NCBI GenBank assembly: GCA_937930635.1
Contig: CALHCF010000007.1
Coordinates: forward strand, 124,001 to 188,000
Direction: 5' to 3'
Origin: an uncultured Rhizobiaceae group bacterium
GTDB taxonomy: Bacteria; Pseudomonadota; Alphaproteobacteria; Rhizobiales; Rhizobiaceae
Length of the DNA: 64,000 bases
Position numbers and translations under genes: made by a program. Under the pieces are notes generated by a model. That model saw only the letters and a program-made list of their open reading frames with translations. It searched no databases and was not told the origin of the DNA. Shown one piece after another: positions 1 to 9,153 of the stretch; positions within the stretch are counted from its first letter, which is position 1, and each line of letters opens with the position of its first letter.

Positions 1-313
1 CGTGAACGTTTGGAGTACCAATCTCCACAGCGTAAGCGATGGCCTGATCAATTGCGTCCTTTGCCTCGGTTTCACGACCCGGCAAGGCGGAAAGCCCCAT
101 CTCACCATTTCCCACATCCCCACGAATGGTATTAAGGCCAAGCATCACAAGGCCGGTCTCATCCAGAGCCTGTTTCACATAAGGGGGAGCAATGTCGTAA
201 GGCCAGTGACACTCCACCGCATCAAAGCCCGCACGGGCGGCTGCACGAATTGCATCAGGGAGAGTCATCTCGGTCCACAGGAAACCAAGGTTGGCTGAGA
301 ATTTTGGAGCCAT
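1..313 (-). CDS. Hydroxypyruvate isomerase-like protein (partial)
   Basis: Minus-strand ORF starting at the ATG at 313 and running off the left edge, so only about the first 104 residues are visible. They begin MAPKFSANLGFLWTEMTLPD and continue with AARAGFDAVECHWPYD, the opening strands of a TIM barrel of the hydroxypyruvate isomerase/sugar isomerase (Hyi, AP endonuclease 2-like) family. The family interconverts hydroxypyruvate and tartronate semialdehyde or related hydroxy-oxo acids in the cytoplasm. The gene is divergent from matB across about 150 bp. Family assignment is fairly safe; the substrate cannot be told from the fragment. Confidence 0.8.
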   Translation of the reverse strand, partial: MAPKFSANLGFLWTEMTLPDAIRAAARAGFDAVECHWPYDIAPPYVKQALDETGLVMLGLNTIRGDVGNGEMGLSALPGRETEAKDAIDQAIAYAVEIGTPNVH

Positions 314-461
314 GTCTTTTGTTTGTCCCGTCTTGGCCTTTGGAGCTGACACCCGCGCAAGGCAAATCACCCTTTCCTTTCTTATCGCGATGAAGACAAC
401 TTGATAAGCCCACGCAATGGCGTATCAATCTGTCAATCAACACCCAAGAAGAACCGGACTT

Positions 462-1985
462 ATGACCAACACTCTGTTTGACGGGTTATTTTCCCATACC
501 GATCCGAAAAGGCAGCTCGCGAAACTGGAGGACGGGCGGTATTATTCCTACCAGGACGCGGTGGATGTCTCAGGCCGCTTTGCCAACACATTGACGACCA
601 TGAAGGTTCAACCCGGTGACAGAGTTGCTGTTCAAATTCCCAAATCCATCGAAGCCATCATGCTCTATCTCGCCTGTGTACGGATAGGCGCGGTTTTCCT
701 TCCGCTCAACACGGCCTACACCCCTGCCGAGGTTTCCTATTTCCTGAATGATGCCGAACCAAGCCTGTTCATATGTGACCCGGCCAATCGCAAGGCATTG
801 GAAGAGACCGCCAGCGACGCAGGTGTTCGGCTTGAAACGCTTGGCGTATGGAAAAACCACGAAATCAGTGCAGGCACGATGGCCGATTCAGGTCTGGAAG
901 CTCCAACCGAGTTTGAAACAGTTCCACGGCAACCTGATGATCTGGCGGCAATCCTCTACACATCAGGAACCACGGGGCGGTCCAAAGGCGCCATGCTGAC
1001 CCACGACAATCTCTTGTCAAATTCAAAGGCCCTCGCAGATCTTTGGCGCTTTACAAAAGAGGATGTACTTCTGCACGCCCTACCCATTTTTCACACCCAT
1101 GGGCTTTTCGTGGCAACCAATGTGACGCTCCTGTCCGGCGCTTCGATGATATTCCAAAACACCTTTGACGTAGACAAAATAATCGATGCACTGCCTCAAT
1201 CGACTGCCTTGATGGGCGTGCCCACCTTCTATACCCGGCTGCTGGATGACACTCGGTTCAATCGCGACCTCGTTTCGCACATGCGTCTGTTCGTCTCCGG
1301 CAGCGCACCTCTGCTGGCCGAAACCCATGTTGAATTTGAAGCCCGCACGGGCCATCGCATTCTGGAACGATACGGGATGACAGAAACCAACATGAATACA
1401 TCAAACCCCTATGAGGGAGACAGGATTGCAGGAACAGTGGGACACCCTTTGCCGGGTGTCAGCCTGCGCGTTTGCTGTGCTGAAACGGGTGTCGAGATGC
1501 CACAAGGCGAAATTGGCGTCCTGGAAGTCAAGGGCCCCAATGTATTCCCCGGCTATTGGCGCATGCCGGAAAAGACATCAGAAGAATTTCGTGACGACGG
1601 TTTTTTCATTACCGGGGACCTCGGTTTGGTCGATGGAAAAGGCTATGTACACATCGTTGGGCGTGGCAAAGACCTCATTATTTCAGGCGGCTACAACATC
1701 TACCCAAAAGAGATTGAACTCGTGCTGGATGAACATGAAAGCGTAAAAGAATCCGCTGTGATTGGCGTACCGCATCATGATTTTGGCGAAGGCGTTGTCG
1801 CCGCCATCGTCCTGGCCGAAAACGCAGCGGCTGATGAGACCGGACTTAAGTCATTCGTAGAGTCCAGGCTCGCCCGATTCAAACACCCCAAACGTTATGT
1901 CGAACTTGCCGAACTGCCACGCAACACCATGGGGAAAGTACAAAAGAATGTCTTGCGCGAGAAATTTGCTGACAGCTTCTCCTGA
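462..1985 (+). CDS. matB: Malonyl-CoA synthetase (MatB-type acyl-CoA ligase)
   Basis: ANL-superfamily ligase of 507 residues that activates malonate with ATP and CoA to malonyl-CoA in the cytoplasm. The AMP-binding loop LYTSGTTGRSKGAML, the motif RYGMTETNMNTSNPYEG, the hinge GRGKDLIISGGYNIYPKE and the C-terminal catalytic lysine region PRNTMGKVQKN are intact and closely resemble rhizobial MatB along the full length. The ORF extends upstream to 417, but I choose the ATG at 462 because a purine-rich AAGAAGAA lies about 8 nt before it and the protein then starts MTNTLFDGLF as in the family. No malonyl-CoA decarboxylase (matA) is in the window, so malonate import and decarboxylation would lie elsewhere. 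Confidence 0.9.
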   Translation: MTNTLFDGLFSHTDPKRQLAKLEDGRYYSYQDAVDVSGRFANTLTTMKVQPGDRVAVQIPKSIEAIMLYLACVRIGAVFLPLNTAYTPAEVSYFLNDAEPSLFICDPANRKALEETASDAGVRLETLGVWKNHEISAGTMADSGLEAPTEFETVPRQPDDLAAILYTSGTTGRSKGAMLTHDNLLSNSKALADLWRFTKEDVLLHALPIFHTHGLFVATNVTLLSGASMIFQNTFDVDKIIDALPQSTALMGVPTFYTRLLDDTRFNRDLVSHMRLFVSGSAPLLAETHVEFEARTGHRILERYGMTETNMNTSNPYEGDRIAGTVGHPLPGVSLRVCCAETGVEMPQGEIGVLEVKGPNVFPGYWRMPEKTSEEFRDDGFFITGDLGLVDGKGYVHIVGRGKDLIISGGYNIYPKEIELVLDEHESVKESAVIGVPHHDFGEGVVAAIVLAENAAADETGLKSFVESRLARFKHPKRYVELAELPRNTMGKVQKNVLREKFADSFS

Positions 1986-2064
1986 GATGAAATTGGTGTC
2001 GTAATTTTGTTGGCGACAAATCTGATGCGGTCTCACAGTGCCCATCCAAACACGGGAGAACGCC

Positions 2065-2739
2065 ATGGACCACAAGCAGAAAATTGAAGATTCAGACACC
2101 AGCCACATGCGCAACTGGTTGTCCCAAATGCCTGATACCGAGTCAGTCTCGCGCTTCGTTCCGGGGCCAGGCTTCGAGAAACTCGATCTGAAATTCGACA
2201 TTGCTGAACTGCGCAATGCGCTTGATGATTGTCTCACCAGGACCGAATTCAAAGGCGATCTGAACGCCGGGTTTGGTGCATTTTCCCTGACCAGACGTCC
2301 CGGTGTTGAAGTTGAAACGGCCAACGATCTCTCCGGCCTTTTCTTCACCCGCGTTGATGAAACTTATAAGGAAGTACGTCGCGAAGAGGTCGTGGATGAG
2401 AGCCTTTTCAGCGAATTCGTTCCAGCTTTTGCGGGCACCTATTTCGAACATGTCCATGATGAGTTGACGAAACGATTTGAAATCGGGCGGATGCGGGTTC
2501 TCTCAAAGGGGTTGTACAATTGCAATTCCTGGCATCGAGATCCTGAGCCGCGGCTGCATATTCCTATCATTTCCAACCCCGGCTCGCTGTTTATCGTCAA
2601 CCACCACGCAACCCACCTGCCCGCAGATGGATCCGTCTACTTTACCGACACACGTGGTTATCACACGGCGTTAAACGGCGGCGAAAGTCATCGCGTTCAT
2701 ATCGTTGCAGCCCTTCCCTGGGCCGAGTCGCCAAGCTGA
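2065..2739 (+). CDS. Aspartyl/asparaginyl beta-hydroxylase-like 2-oxoglutarate oxygenase
   Basis: Protein of 224 residues with a C-terminal double-stranded beta-helix resembling the aspartyl/asparaginyl beta-hydroxylase family of Fe(II)/2-oxoglutarate oxygenases. The metal-binding HxD is seen as H157-R-D159 in NSWHRDPEPRLHIPI. The distal histidine and the arginine that grips 2-oxoglutarate are plausibly H200 or H209 and R210 in YHTALNGGESHRVHIV. I start at the ATG at 2065 (GGGAG 6-7 nt upstream) rather than the in-frame GTG at 2038. No signal peptide is visible. It lies 80 bp after matB and 4 bp before the MmgE/PrpD gene, so the three may be co-transcribed. The substrate, protein or small molecule, is unknown. 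Confidence 0.75.
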   Translation: MDHKQKIEDSDTSHMRNWLSQMPDTESVSRFVPGPGFEKLDLKFDIAELRNALDDCLTRTEFKGDLNAGFGAFSLTRRPGVEVETANDLSGLFFTRVDETYKEVRREEVVDESLFSEFVPAFAGTYFEHVHDELTKRFEIGRMRVLSKGLYNCNSWHRDPEPRLHIPIISNPGSLFIVNHHATHLPADGSVYFTDTRGYHTALNGGESHRVHIVAALPWAESPS

Positions 2740-2743
2740 CATC

Positions 2744-4084
2744 ATGCTGAAGGTTGCCACAAAACCTTTTCTGGAATTCCTTCATGAAACCAGCATGGAC
2801 GACTTGCCGGATGATGTTGTGGATTTTGCACGCCGCTGCCTGCTGGATCTCATCGGCGTGGCGGCTGGTGGTTCGACAACCGACATAGCCCGTCTGATTG
2901 GCAGTCACGCTCAAGAACATTTCGGGGCTGGTGAAAAAGCCGCCGGGATATTCTTTCAGGAACGCTCTGTAAGTCCTGCAGGGGCGGCGTTGGCAAACGG
3001 TATGATGATCGACGCGCTGGATGCCCATGATGGATACCGGCCGGCCAAGGGACATGTGGGGTGCAGCATCCTACCGACGTTGCTTGCGGTATGCGAGGCT
3101 GAAGGAAATTTGGGCGGAGCGGATTTACTCACTGCGCTGGTTTTGGGATATGAAATCGGATCGCGCGCGGGCGAAGCCCTCCATGCGAGCGCTCCCGACT
3201 ACCACACATCAGGCGCGTGGGGCGCGGTCGCGTGTGCCGCACTGGCGAGCCGCACATTGAATCTCGATCTCGACAAAACCCGCCAAGCAATTGGTATTGC
3301 AGAATATCATGGCCCGCGAAGCCAGATGATGCGTGTGATAGATCACCCCACAATGCTGAAAGATGGATCAGGCTGGGGTGCGATGGCCGGGGTCTCTGCC
3401 GCCTACCTGGCCCGCGACGGTTTTACCGGCGCTCCCGCCATCTCGGTTGAGGGCGATAACGTTGCTGAATACTGGAACGATCTGGGTTCCCGCTGGCTCA
3501 TTCTGGAGCAATATTTCAAACCTTACCCGGTTTGCCGTTGGGCCCAGCCTCCTCTTGAGGCAGCTATGTCTTTGATGAATCAACATAAGTTCTCAGCAAA
3601 CGACATCGCCCATCTGGAGGTCTTCACATTTCATGAAGCCTGCCGACTGGCGACCCATACACCACTCACCACCGAAGAAGCGCAATATTCGCTTCCATTC
3701 CCCGTCGCTGCTGCCCTGGTTGAGGGGCGCTTGGGGCCAAATGAAGTTCAGGGCGATGCCCTGCTCAATCCGCAAACCCTTCGCCTGTCGCAGGGTATGA
3801 TCTTGAGTGAGCACGAGCCCTATAACGAAATTTTTCCCCAGGACCGGCGCGCTCATATTCACATCCATCTCAACGATGGAACGACCCTGAAATCACAGCC
3901 CTTCAGCGCACGCGGTGACCCGGAAGATCATCTCACAGGAGCTGAAATTCGTGAGAAATTTCATGCTTTTAGCGACCCGGTTATCGGCACCGCGAGAGCG
4001 ACAACTATTGAAGAATGCATTGATGAACTGGGCAAGACTACGGGTCTTGGTGACCTGCTGCCCCTTCTCCAAAAAAGGCCCTGA
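2744..4084 (+). CDS. MmgE/PrpD family protein
   Basis: Cytoplasmic protein of 446 residues related to 2-methylcitrate dehydratase (PrpD), cis-aconitate decarboxylase and iminodisuccinate epimerase. It has the N-terminal helical region with CLLDLIGVAAGG, the substrate loop DALDAHDGYRPAKGHVG with its conserved histidines, and the lid-domain sequence FKPYPVCRWAQPPLEA. Full family length and intact. The start is the ATG at 2744 just after the oxygenase stop; an upstream TTG-start frame overlapping that gene is less likely. It ends 2 bp from the convergent ABC ATPase gene. The context does not point to propionate metabolism (no prpB or prpC), so the reaction is left open. Confidence 0.85.
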   Translation: MLKVATKPFLEFLHETSMDDLPDDVVDFARRCLLDLIGVAAGGSTTDIARLIGSHAQEHFGAGEKAAGIFFQERSVSPAGAALANGMMIDALDAHDGYRPAKGHVGCSILPTLLAVCEAEGNLGGADLLTALVLGYEIGSRAGEALHASAPDYHTSGAWGAVACAALASRTLNLDLDKTRQAIGIAEYHGPRSQMMRVIDHPTMLKDGSGWGAMAGVSAAYLARDGFTGAPAISVEGDNVAEYWNDLGSRWLILEQYFKPYPVCRWAQPPLEAAMSLMNQHKFSANDIAHLEVFTFHEACRLATHTPLTTEEAQYSLPFPVAAALVEGRLGPNEVQGDALLNPQTLRLSQGMILSEHEPYNEIFPQDRRAHIHIHLNDGTTLKSQPFSARGDPEDHLTGAEIREKFHAFSDPVIGTARATTIEECIDELGKTTGLGDLLPLLQKRP

Positions 4085-4086
4085 GG

Positions 4087-6732
4087 TCAGCGCGGCTTCT
4101 TGCCGAATTTCCTGAGATATTCATCAGCGCCACCTTTGGCGAGGGCCTTTGCCTGAGCGACCCAATCATCGCGTTCGATACGTCCTTTGAACCTGAGCTT
4201 TTCATCCACCCAGGTTCTTTCAGCCTTTTTCCATTTGGCAATCTGATCGAATTTGTAGACACCAAGCCCGTTCAAAATGCCTTCGATTTTCGGCCCTACT
4301 CCCGAAATCAATTTGAGATCGTCAGGCTTTGCAGGCTTCCGCATACGGGCCGGAGCCGCATCTTTTTTAGGGGCTTGCGTCACCTTTTGAACCGTTGAAA
4401 CGAACTTCTGCCCCTCTTTGAGCGTCGTTTGCGTCTTTAAGACCGCCGCGCGCGCCGGTTTCCTGGCTACTTTGGTCGTCGCTTTCTTTTTTACGGCGCT
4501 CCGTGCCCGAGCCGATGACAACGACACCGCTTTTTTGGCCGGCGTCAGTTTTGCATGTGTATCCGGCACTTTTTTCTTTTTGGTAGCTTCGACATTTTTT
4601 GCCGCAACAACCGGCGCTGACGACGCGGCCTTTGTTTGGCCAGCATCGGATTTTCCCGCAAGAACGACTACCGGCTCCATGCTGGCAAAAACATCATCGC
4701 CAAGATGGCATTTTATTTCATGAGCATTACCGACCTTGCGCAGAGACGGCACTTCGGTTTCGCACAGATTACCGGGGACCTGATGTTTGCGCGGGCATCG
4801 CGTCTGGAACGGGCAACCGGTGGGCGGGTTCATCGCAGAAGGGATATCCCCCTCCAAAACGATATGCTTTTTCTCAACGCTGGTATCAGCAATCGGAATC
4901 GCCGAAATCAGGGCCTCCGTATAGGGGTGATAGGGCGGCGAGAAAATCTCATCAGTTGATCCCTGCTCCACAATATGCCCCAGATACATCACAACAACAC
5001 GGTCGGCGATGTAGCGCACGATAGACAGATCATGGCTGATAAACAGCATGGTGGTTTTGGCTTCGCGCTGAATGTCCATCAGCAGTTCGGTCACTGCGGC
5101 TTGTACGGATACATCAAGTGCGGAGACAGGCTCGTCGGCCACCAGCACTTTGGGCTGACCGGCAAAGGCGCGGGCAACACCGATACGCTGTTTTTGACCA
5201 CCGGAAAGCTGACGGGGCATACGATCTGCAAAAGCGCGGGGCAATTTGACCAGATCAAGCAATTTCAGCATGCGGTCATGTCGTTCGGGTTGATTGTCGC
5301 CGATCTCAAATTTCTCAAGCGTGCGAACAATCTGTGAGCCGACCGTCTGGCTGGGATTGAGCGTATCAAAAGGATTTTGAAACACCATCTGAATGGAACT
5401 GACCGTGTCGGTATCGCGGTCACCCACCTCGGTTTCACCAATTTCCAGATTGCCCAGCAACACCTGCCCGTCGCTCTTGGTTTCAAGACCAAGCAACACC
5501 TTTGCCAGTGTGGACTTGCCACATCCTGATTCACCCACGATTGCCACTGTCTCGGATTCACGGGCTTCAAAACTGATGCTCTCATTGGCTTTCACCGTGC
5601 GGGTGTCACCACCACCGAAAATCTTGTTTGCCGCAACGGAATAGTATTTCTTCAACCCGTCGATCTTCAGCACCACATTGCCCGGCTTTACAGGATCCGC
5701 CACGACGGCACGTTCCGGTTCGGCATTCCAGTCAATCTCATCAATACGCGAACAACGCGACTGGTGCCCGGCTTCATCATCAACCGCCAACATTGAGATG
5801 GCCCTGGCATTACATTTCTTTTCATCGAAATAGGAGCAGCGCGGGCCGAAGTTACAGCCAAGCGGCCGGTCAAGCGGCAGAGGCAATTGACCTGGAATTG
5901 CAATCAACGGACGCGAATTCTTGTCAGCCCCTGGCAAGGGTATCGAATTAAACAACCCCCGCGTATAGGGGTGACGCATCCGATCAAACACTTCGTTCAC
6001 CGGGCCTGTCTCAACCGCCTCCCCAGAATACATTACGGTAATTCGGTCACAGGTTTCCAGGATCAGACCAAGATTGTGCGAAATGAACAACATAGATGTG
6101 CCGGTCTTGCGTCCCAGTTCCTTCACCAGTTCCACAATGCCGGCTTCCACCGTCACATCGAGTGCAGTGGTGGGTTCGTCCAGCAAAAGCAGGTCGGGCT
6201 TCGACAGCAGTGCCATCGCGATCACGATACGCTGCTGCTGGCCGCCGGAAATCTGGTGCGGATAGGAATTCATCACCCGAACAGGGTCCGGCAGATGAAC
6301 GGATTCCAGCATTTCCAGCGCCCGGTCATAGGCCTCTTTTTGTGAGACCTGCTCATGGATCAGCGGCACTTCCATAAGCTGTTTGCCAACTTTCATCGCC
6401 GGATTCAGACTGGCCATCGGCTCCTGATAAATCATCGCGATCTTCGAGCCGCGCAGATCACGCAATTCCTCTGCCGACATCTCGCCCATATCGCGACCGC
6501 GAAACTTGATCTTACCCTTGGTGATTCTGCCGCGATTGCCCATATCGCGCATAATGCCCAGCGCAACGGTGGATTTTCCGCAGCCCGATTCACCAACCAG
6601 CCCCATGGTTTCGCCCGGCATGATCTTGCAGGAAAAGTCCATTACAGCAGGAATTTCCCCGGCACGTACAAAGAAGGAAATGCTCAGGTTCTCGATTTCG
6701 AGGATCGGTTGCACATCTTGTTCAGTGGCCAT
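4087..6732 (-). CDS. Fused peptide/nickel-type ABC ATPase with C-terminal NuoE-like helix-hairpin-helix domain
   Basis: An 881-residue protein. The first ATPase (about 10-330) has Walker A GESGCGKS at 47-54, signature ISGGQQQR at 161-168 and Walker B LLLLDEP. The second (about 355-680) has GESGCGKS at 400-407, LSGGQKQR at 509-516 and LVADEP. Each is followed by the cysteine-bearing oligopeptide-type C-terminal region, so it equals DppD plus DppF in one chain. Residues about 690-800 form an Ala/Lys-rich, low-complexity linker. Residues 803-881, from DDLKLISGVGPKIEGILNGL to the end FGKKPR, match the C-terminal helix-hairpin-helix module of rhizobial NuoE rather than any ABC domain. Last gene of the minus-strand operon SBP-permease-permease-ATPase; 2 bp after the permease. 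The reading frame is continuous, so this is not a frameshift artefact in this sequence. Confidence 0.92.
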   Translation of the reverse strand: MATEQDVQPILEIENLSISFFVRAGEIPAVMDFSCKIMPGETMGLVGESGCGKSTVALGIMRDMGNRGRITKGKIKFRGRDMGEMSAEELRDLRGSKIAMIYQEPMASLNPAMKVGKQLMEVPLIHEQVSQKEAYDRALEMLESVHLPDPVRVMNSYPHQISGGQQQRIVIAMALLSKPDLLLLDEPTTALDVTVEAGIVELVKELGRKTGTSMLFISHNLGLILETCDRITVMYSGEAVETGPVNEVFDRMRHPYTRGLFNSIPLPGADKNSRPLIAIPGQLPLPLDRPLGCNFGPRCSYFDEKKCNARAISMLAVDDEAGHQSRCSRIDEIDWNAEPERAVVADPVKPGNVVLKIDGLKKYYSVAANKIFGGGDTRTVKANESISFEARESETVAIVGESGCGKSTLAKVLLGLETKSDGQVLLGNLEIGETEVGDRDTDTVSSIQMVFQNPFDTLNPSQTVGSQIVRTLEKFEIGDNQPERHDRMLKLLDLVKLPRAFADRMPRQLSGGQKQRIGVARAFAGQPKVLVADEPVSALDVSVQAAVTELLMDIQREAKTTMLFISHDLSIVRYIADRVVVMYLGHIVEQGSTDEIFSPPYHPYTEALISAIPIADTSVEKKHIVLEGDIPSAMNPPTGCPFQTRCPRKHQVPGNLCETEVPSLRKVGNAHEIKCHLGDDVFASMEPVVVLAGKSDAGQTKAASSAPVVAAKNVEATKKKKVPDTHAKLTPAKKAVSLSSARARSAVKKKATTKVARKPARAAVLKTQTTLKEGQKFVSTVQKVTQAPKKDAAPARMRKPAKPDDLKLISGVGPKIEGILNGLGVYKFDQIAKWKKAERTWVDEKLRFKGRIERDDWVAQAKALAKGGADEYLRKFGKKPR

Positions 6733-6734
6733 GT

Positions 6735-7892
6735 CTAATCCTTCAACGATTCTTCACGGAGACCATCTGCAAGCAGGTTGAGCCCCAGGACGAGGCTCAT
6801 CAACGCAAGAGCAGGTGCAAGCGCAGTATGGGGGTAGATGGCCAGCAATTTGCGGCCTTCATTGATTGTCTGCCCCCAGTCAGGGCTTTCGGGACTAACG
6901 CCAAGACCAAAGAAACCCAGTGTTCCAAGCAAAATGGTGGTGTAGCCAATGCGCAAACAGAAATCGACGATAAGCGGCCCTCGGGCATTGGGCAGAATTT
7001 CCCAAAGCATGATGTACCACTGTCGTTCCCCACGCGTCTGGGCTGCCGCAACATAGTCGCGGGTCTTAATGTCGATGGTCAGGCCCCGCACAATACGGAA
7101 AACCGTTGGCGCATTCACAAACACCACCGACACAAAAATGTTGAGCAGGTTCGGGTCCATATAAAACACACCCAGCGGGTCGGCGTTAAACGCAAGACCT
7201 GAATAGGCCCAGAAGCCGATCACCAGCGTCAGGATCAACAAACCCGCAAGCTTGATTGGCTGCTGATTGAAACGTGAATAAAACAGAATGACAAAGAAGA
7301 TGATTGGAAACAGGAACAGGGTTCCCGAAAGCCACAATGTCACCCCTGTTTGCCGTATTTCCGGTGTGACCAGCAGAAAAAACAGCAAAATAACAGGGAA
7401 GGAAAGCACCAGATTGGCCAAAAAGGTCAGCATGGTATCCGACGCACGACCGCCATGAAGTCCGGCAGGCAATCCAAGCGTGATCCCCACCATGAAGGCG
7501 AAAATTGTGGCAGCCGGAGCAATTGCCAGAACAATCTGGCTTCCCTTGACCATCCGGCTGAAGACATCGCGTGCAAGATTGTCACCGCCAAGCAGGAAGT
7601 AAGCCCCCTCCTGCCCTCGGACGGGCCAGCCCGGCTTTTTGTTCTTCATGCCGGAGAACTGTTCCAACGCATCAAATGTGACAATCTGGTCAGCAAAGAT
7701 CGCTGTCAAAACCCAAAAGAGAACCAGCACGAGCCCCACAAGACCAACCGGGCTGTCGAAGAGTTTGCCGTAAAGCCCAAGGCGGCTGCGAAAGGTGACA
7801 GACAGCGCGAGTATGATGGCAATGCCGATCCATACAGGCGTGAATTGCACCAGAATCTGACCGATGATCTGAAGGCTGCTAAGAGGATCCAT
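6735..7892 (-). CDS. Peptide-type ABC transporter permease (DppC/OppC-like)
   Basis: Inner-membrane permease of 385 residues, somewhat longer than the usual 290-310 of DppC because of extra hydrophobic segments before and inside the core. The BPD_transp_1 coupling motif is near the C-terminus (residues about 270-320: TRDYVAAAQTRGERQWYIMLWEILPN and the following RGPLIVDF). The start is the ATG at 7892 with GGGAGAG a few bases upstream. It lies between the DppB-like permease (11 bp) and the fused ATPase (2 bp), so the three are one transcription unit. The extra transmembrane stretch FLLVTPEIRQTGVTLWLSG is typical of a subset of alphaproteobacterial importers. Substrate unknown: peptide, opine or other oligomeric solute. 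Confidence 0.88.
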   Translation of the reverse strand: MDPLSSLQIIGQILVQFTPVWIGIAIILALSVTFRSRLGLYGKLFDSPVGLVGLVLVLFWVLTAIFADQIVTFDALEQFSGMKNKKPGWPVRGQEGAYFLLGGDNLARDVFSRMVKGSQIVLAIAPAATIFAFMVGITLGLPAGLHGGRASDTMLTFLANLVLSFPVILLFFLLVTPEIRQTGVTLWLSGTLFLFPIIFFVILFYSRFNQQPIKLAGLLILTLVIGFWAYSGLAFNADPLGVFYMDPNLLNIFVSVVFVNAPTVFRIVRGLTIDIKTRDYVAAAQTRGERQWYIMLWEILPNARGPLIVDFCLRIGYTTILLGTLGFFGLGVSPESPDWGQTINEGRKLLAIYPHTALAPALALMSLVLGLNLLADGLREESLKD

Positions 7893-7903
7893 AACGCTCT
7901 CCC

Positions 7904-8950
7904 TCAGCTAACGCGAATGCGTGGATTGAGGAAAGCATAACCGATGTCCGATATCAGTTGGGAAACAAGAACCACCATGACAGCCACCACTGAGACCGCC
8001 ATCATAAGCTCAATGTCATTGTTTCCTACCGCCGCAACCAGTGTCCAGCCAAAACCCTTGTAGTTAAACAGCGTTTCGATGATCACCACCCCGGTCAGCA
8101 GATAAGGGAACTGCAACATAATGACCGTGAAGGGGGCAATAAGTGCGTTGCGCAATGCATGTTTCATGATCACGCTGCGCGGTGACACCCCCTTGAGACG
8201 GGCCGTCCTGATATATTGCTCGGTCATAACCTCCGCCATGGAGGCCCGTGTCATCCGCGCGATATAGCCCATGCCATAAAGAGCGAGTGCCACCACAGGT
8301 AAGGTGAAATTCCAGAAGGTGATGTTCTCCATCGCCGATTGTGCGGTGCCCTTAAACCACTTTAAACCGCCTAAGCTGCTGGCAAAAACCACGATCAGGA
8401 TAACACCGGAAACATATTCGGGTGTGGATGTCGTCAGGATTGAGAATGTGGACAGCGAGCGATCGGTTTTGGATCCTTCCCGCATCCCTGCCAGAACGCC
8501 GATCAGCAACGACAGCGGAACCATGACAATCAGCACCCACAGGCCAAGCCATCCCGTCAGCGCAAGTTTTCGCTGGATGATGCCACCGACATTTTCCTTA
8601 AAGACCAGAGAGTAACCCCAGTCGCCCTGCAATATCCCGCAATAAGACGGCGTATCTGCAGGCGCTACATCCGGCTCGACGCACCGGCCTTTGATTGTGC
8701 CGTTTTCATCTTCCCGGGTCCAGCCGGGCGCAACTCCAAGCCATTCGCCATAACGCTTCCAGAGGGGCTGGCGATAGCCATTGCGGTCAAGCCAGGATTC
8801 TACCTGCGCATCGGTCATGCGCTGGTTGCCCTCACTCTTGGTGAGCTTTTCAAGATTGGGATCAAGGTTGGTGAGGAAAAATACGATGAAAGTGAGACAC
8901 ACAGCGGTGAGAACCATCACCCCGCTGCGGCGTAACAAAAAGCTAAACAT
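7904..8950 (-). CDS. Peptide-type ABC transporter permease (DppB/OppB-like)
   Basis: Inner-membrane permease of 348 residues. The N-terminus MFSFLLRRSGVMVLTAVCLTFIVFFLTNLDP is the usual first membrane segment of DppB-type proteins; the coupling region YIRTARLKGVSPRSVIMKHALRNAL sits around residues 240-265. A periplasmic loop with extra residues follows the first helix. The ATG at 8950 has GGGGAAG just upstream. First gene after the SBP-associated terminator, followed by the DppC-like permease 11 bp later. Confidence 0.9.
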   Translation of the reverse strand: MFSFLLRRSGVMVLTAVCLTFIVFFLTNLDPNLEKLTKSEGNQRMTDAQVESWLDRNGYRQPLWKRYGEWLGVAPGWTREDENGTIKGRCVEPDVAPADTPSYCGILQGDWGYSLVFKENVGGIIQRKLALTGWLGLWVLIVMVPLSLLIGVLAGMREGSKTDRSLSTFSILTTSTPEYVSGVILIVVFASSLGGLKWFKGTAQSAMENITFWNFTLPVVALALYGMGYIARMTRASMAEVMTEQYIRTARLKGVSPRSVIMKHALRNALIAPFTVIMLQFPYLLTGVVIIETLFNYKGFGWTLVAAVGNNDIELMMAVSVVAVMVVLVSQLISDIGYAFLNPRIRVS

Positions 8951-8997
8951 TCACTTCCCCGTTTGCCAGTTTCTGGCAGTCCGTTTGCGGACTTGTA

Positions 8998-9016
8998 CGA
9001 ATGTTCGAACCATTCG
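8998..9016. promoter_or_regulatory. Inverted repeat upstream of the permease genes
   Basis: The 6-bp arms CGAATG and CATTCG flank a 7-bp centre, about 50 bp upstream of the DppB-like ATG and after the terminator that follows the binding-protein gene. It could be an operator for expression of the membrane components, or simply a weak hairpin. Seen only as a symmetry; no regulator is assigned. Confidence 0.3.
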
Positions 9017-9103
9017 ATATTTATCTTTCAGTCTTCCAGGACACAATGCATTTTAAAACACGCGCTGCCAACTGTGCCCTGAAAGACGGAAGTTCTTTCA
9101 GTT

Positions 9104-9136
9104 AAAAAAAGGGGCCGCGCCTCAGGCGCGACCCCT
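9104..9136 (-). terminator. Rho-independent terminator after the binding-protein gene
   Basis: Read on the minus strand, AGGGGTCGCGCC pairs with GGCGCGGCCCCT (12 bp, one G-U) around a 3-nt loop and is followed by a run of seven T. It lies 18 bp after the stop of the solute-binding protein and before the permease genes. This fits the common arrangement in which the binding protein is made in excess and only part of the transcription continues. Confidence 0.85.
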
Positions 9137-9153
9137 CCATAGACCAAAAGCCC

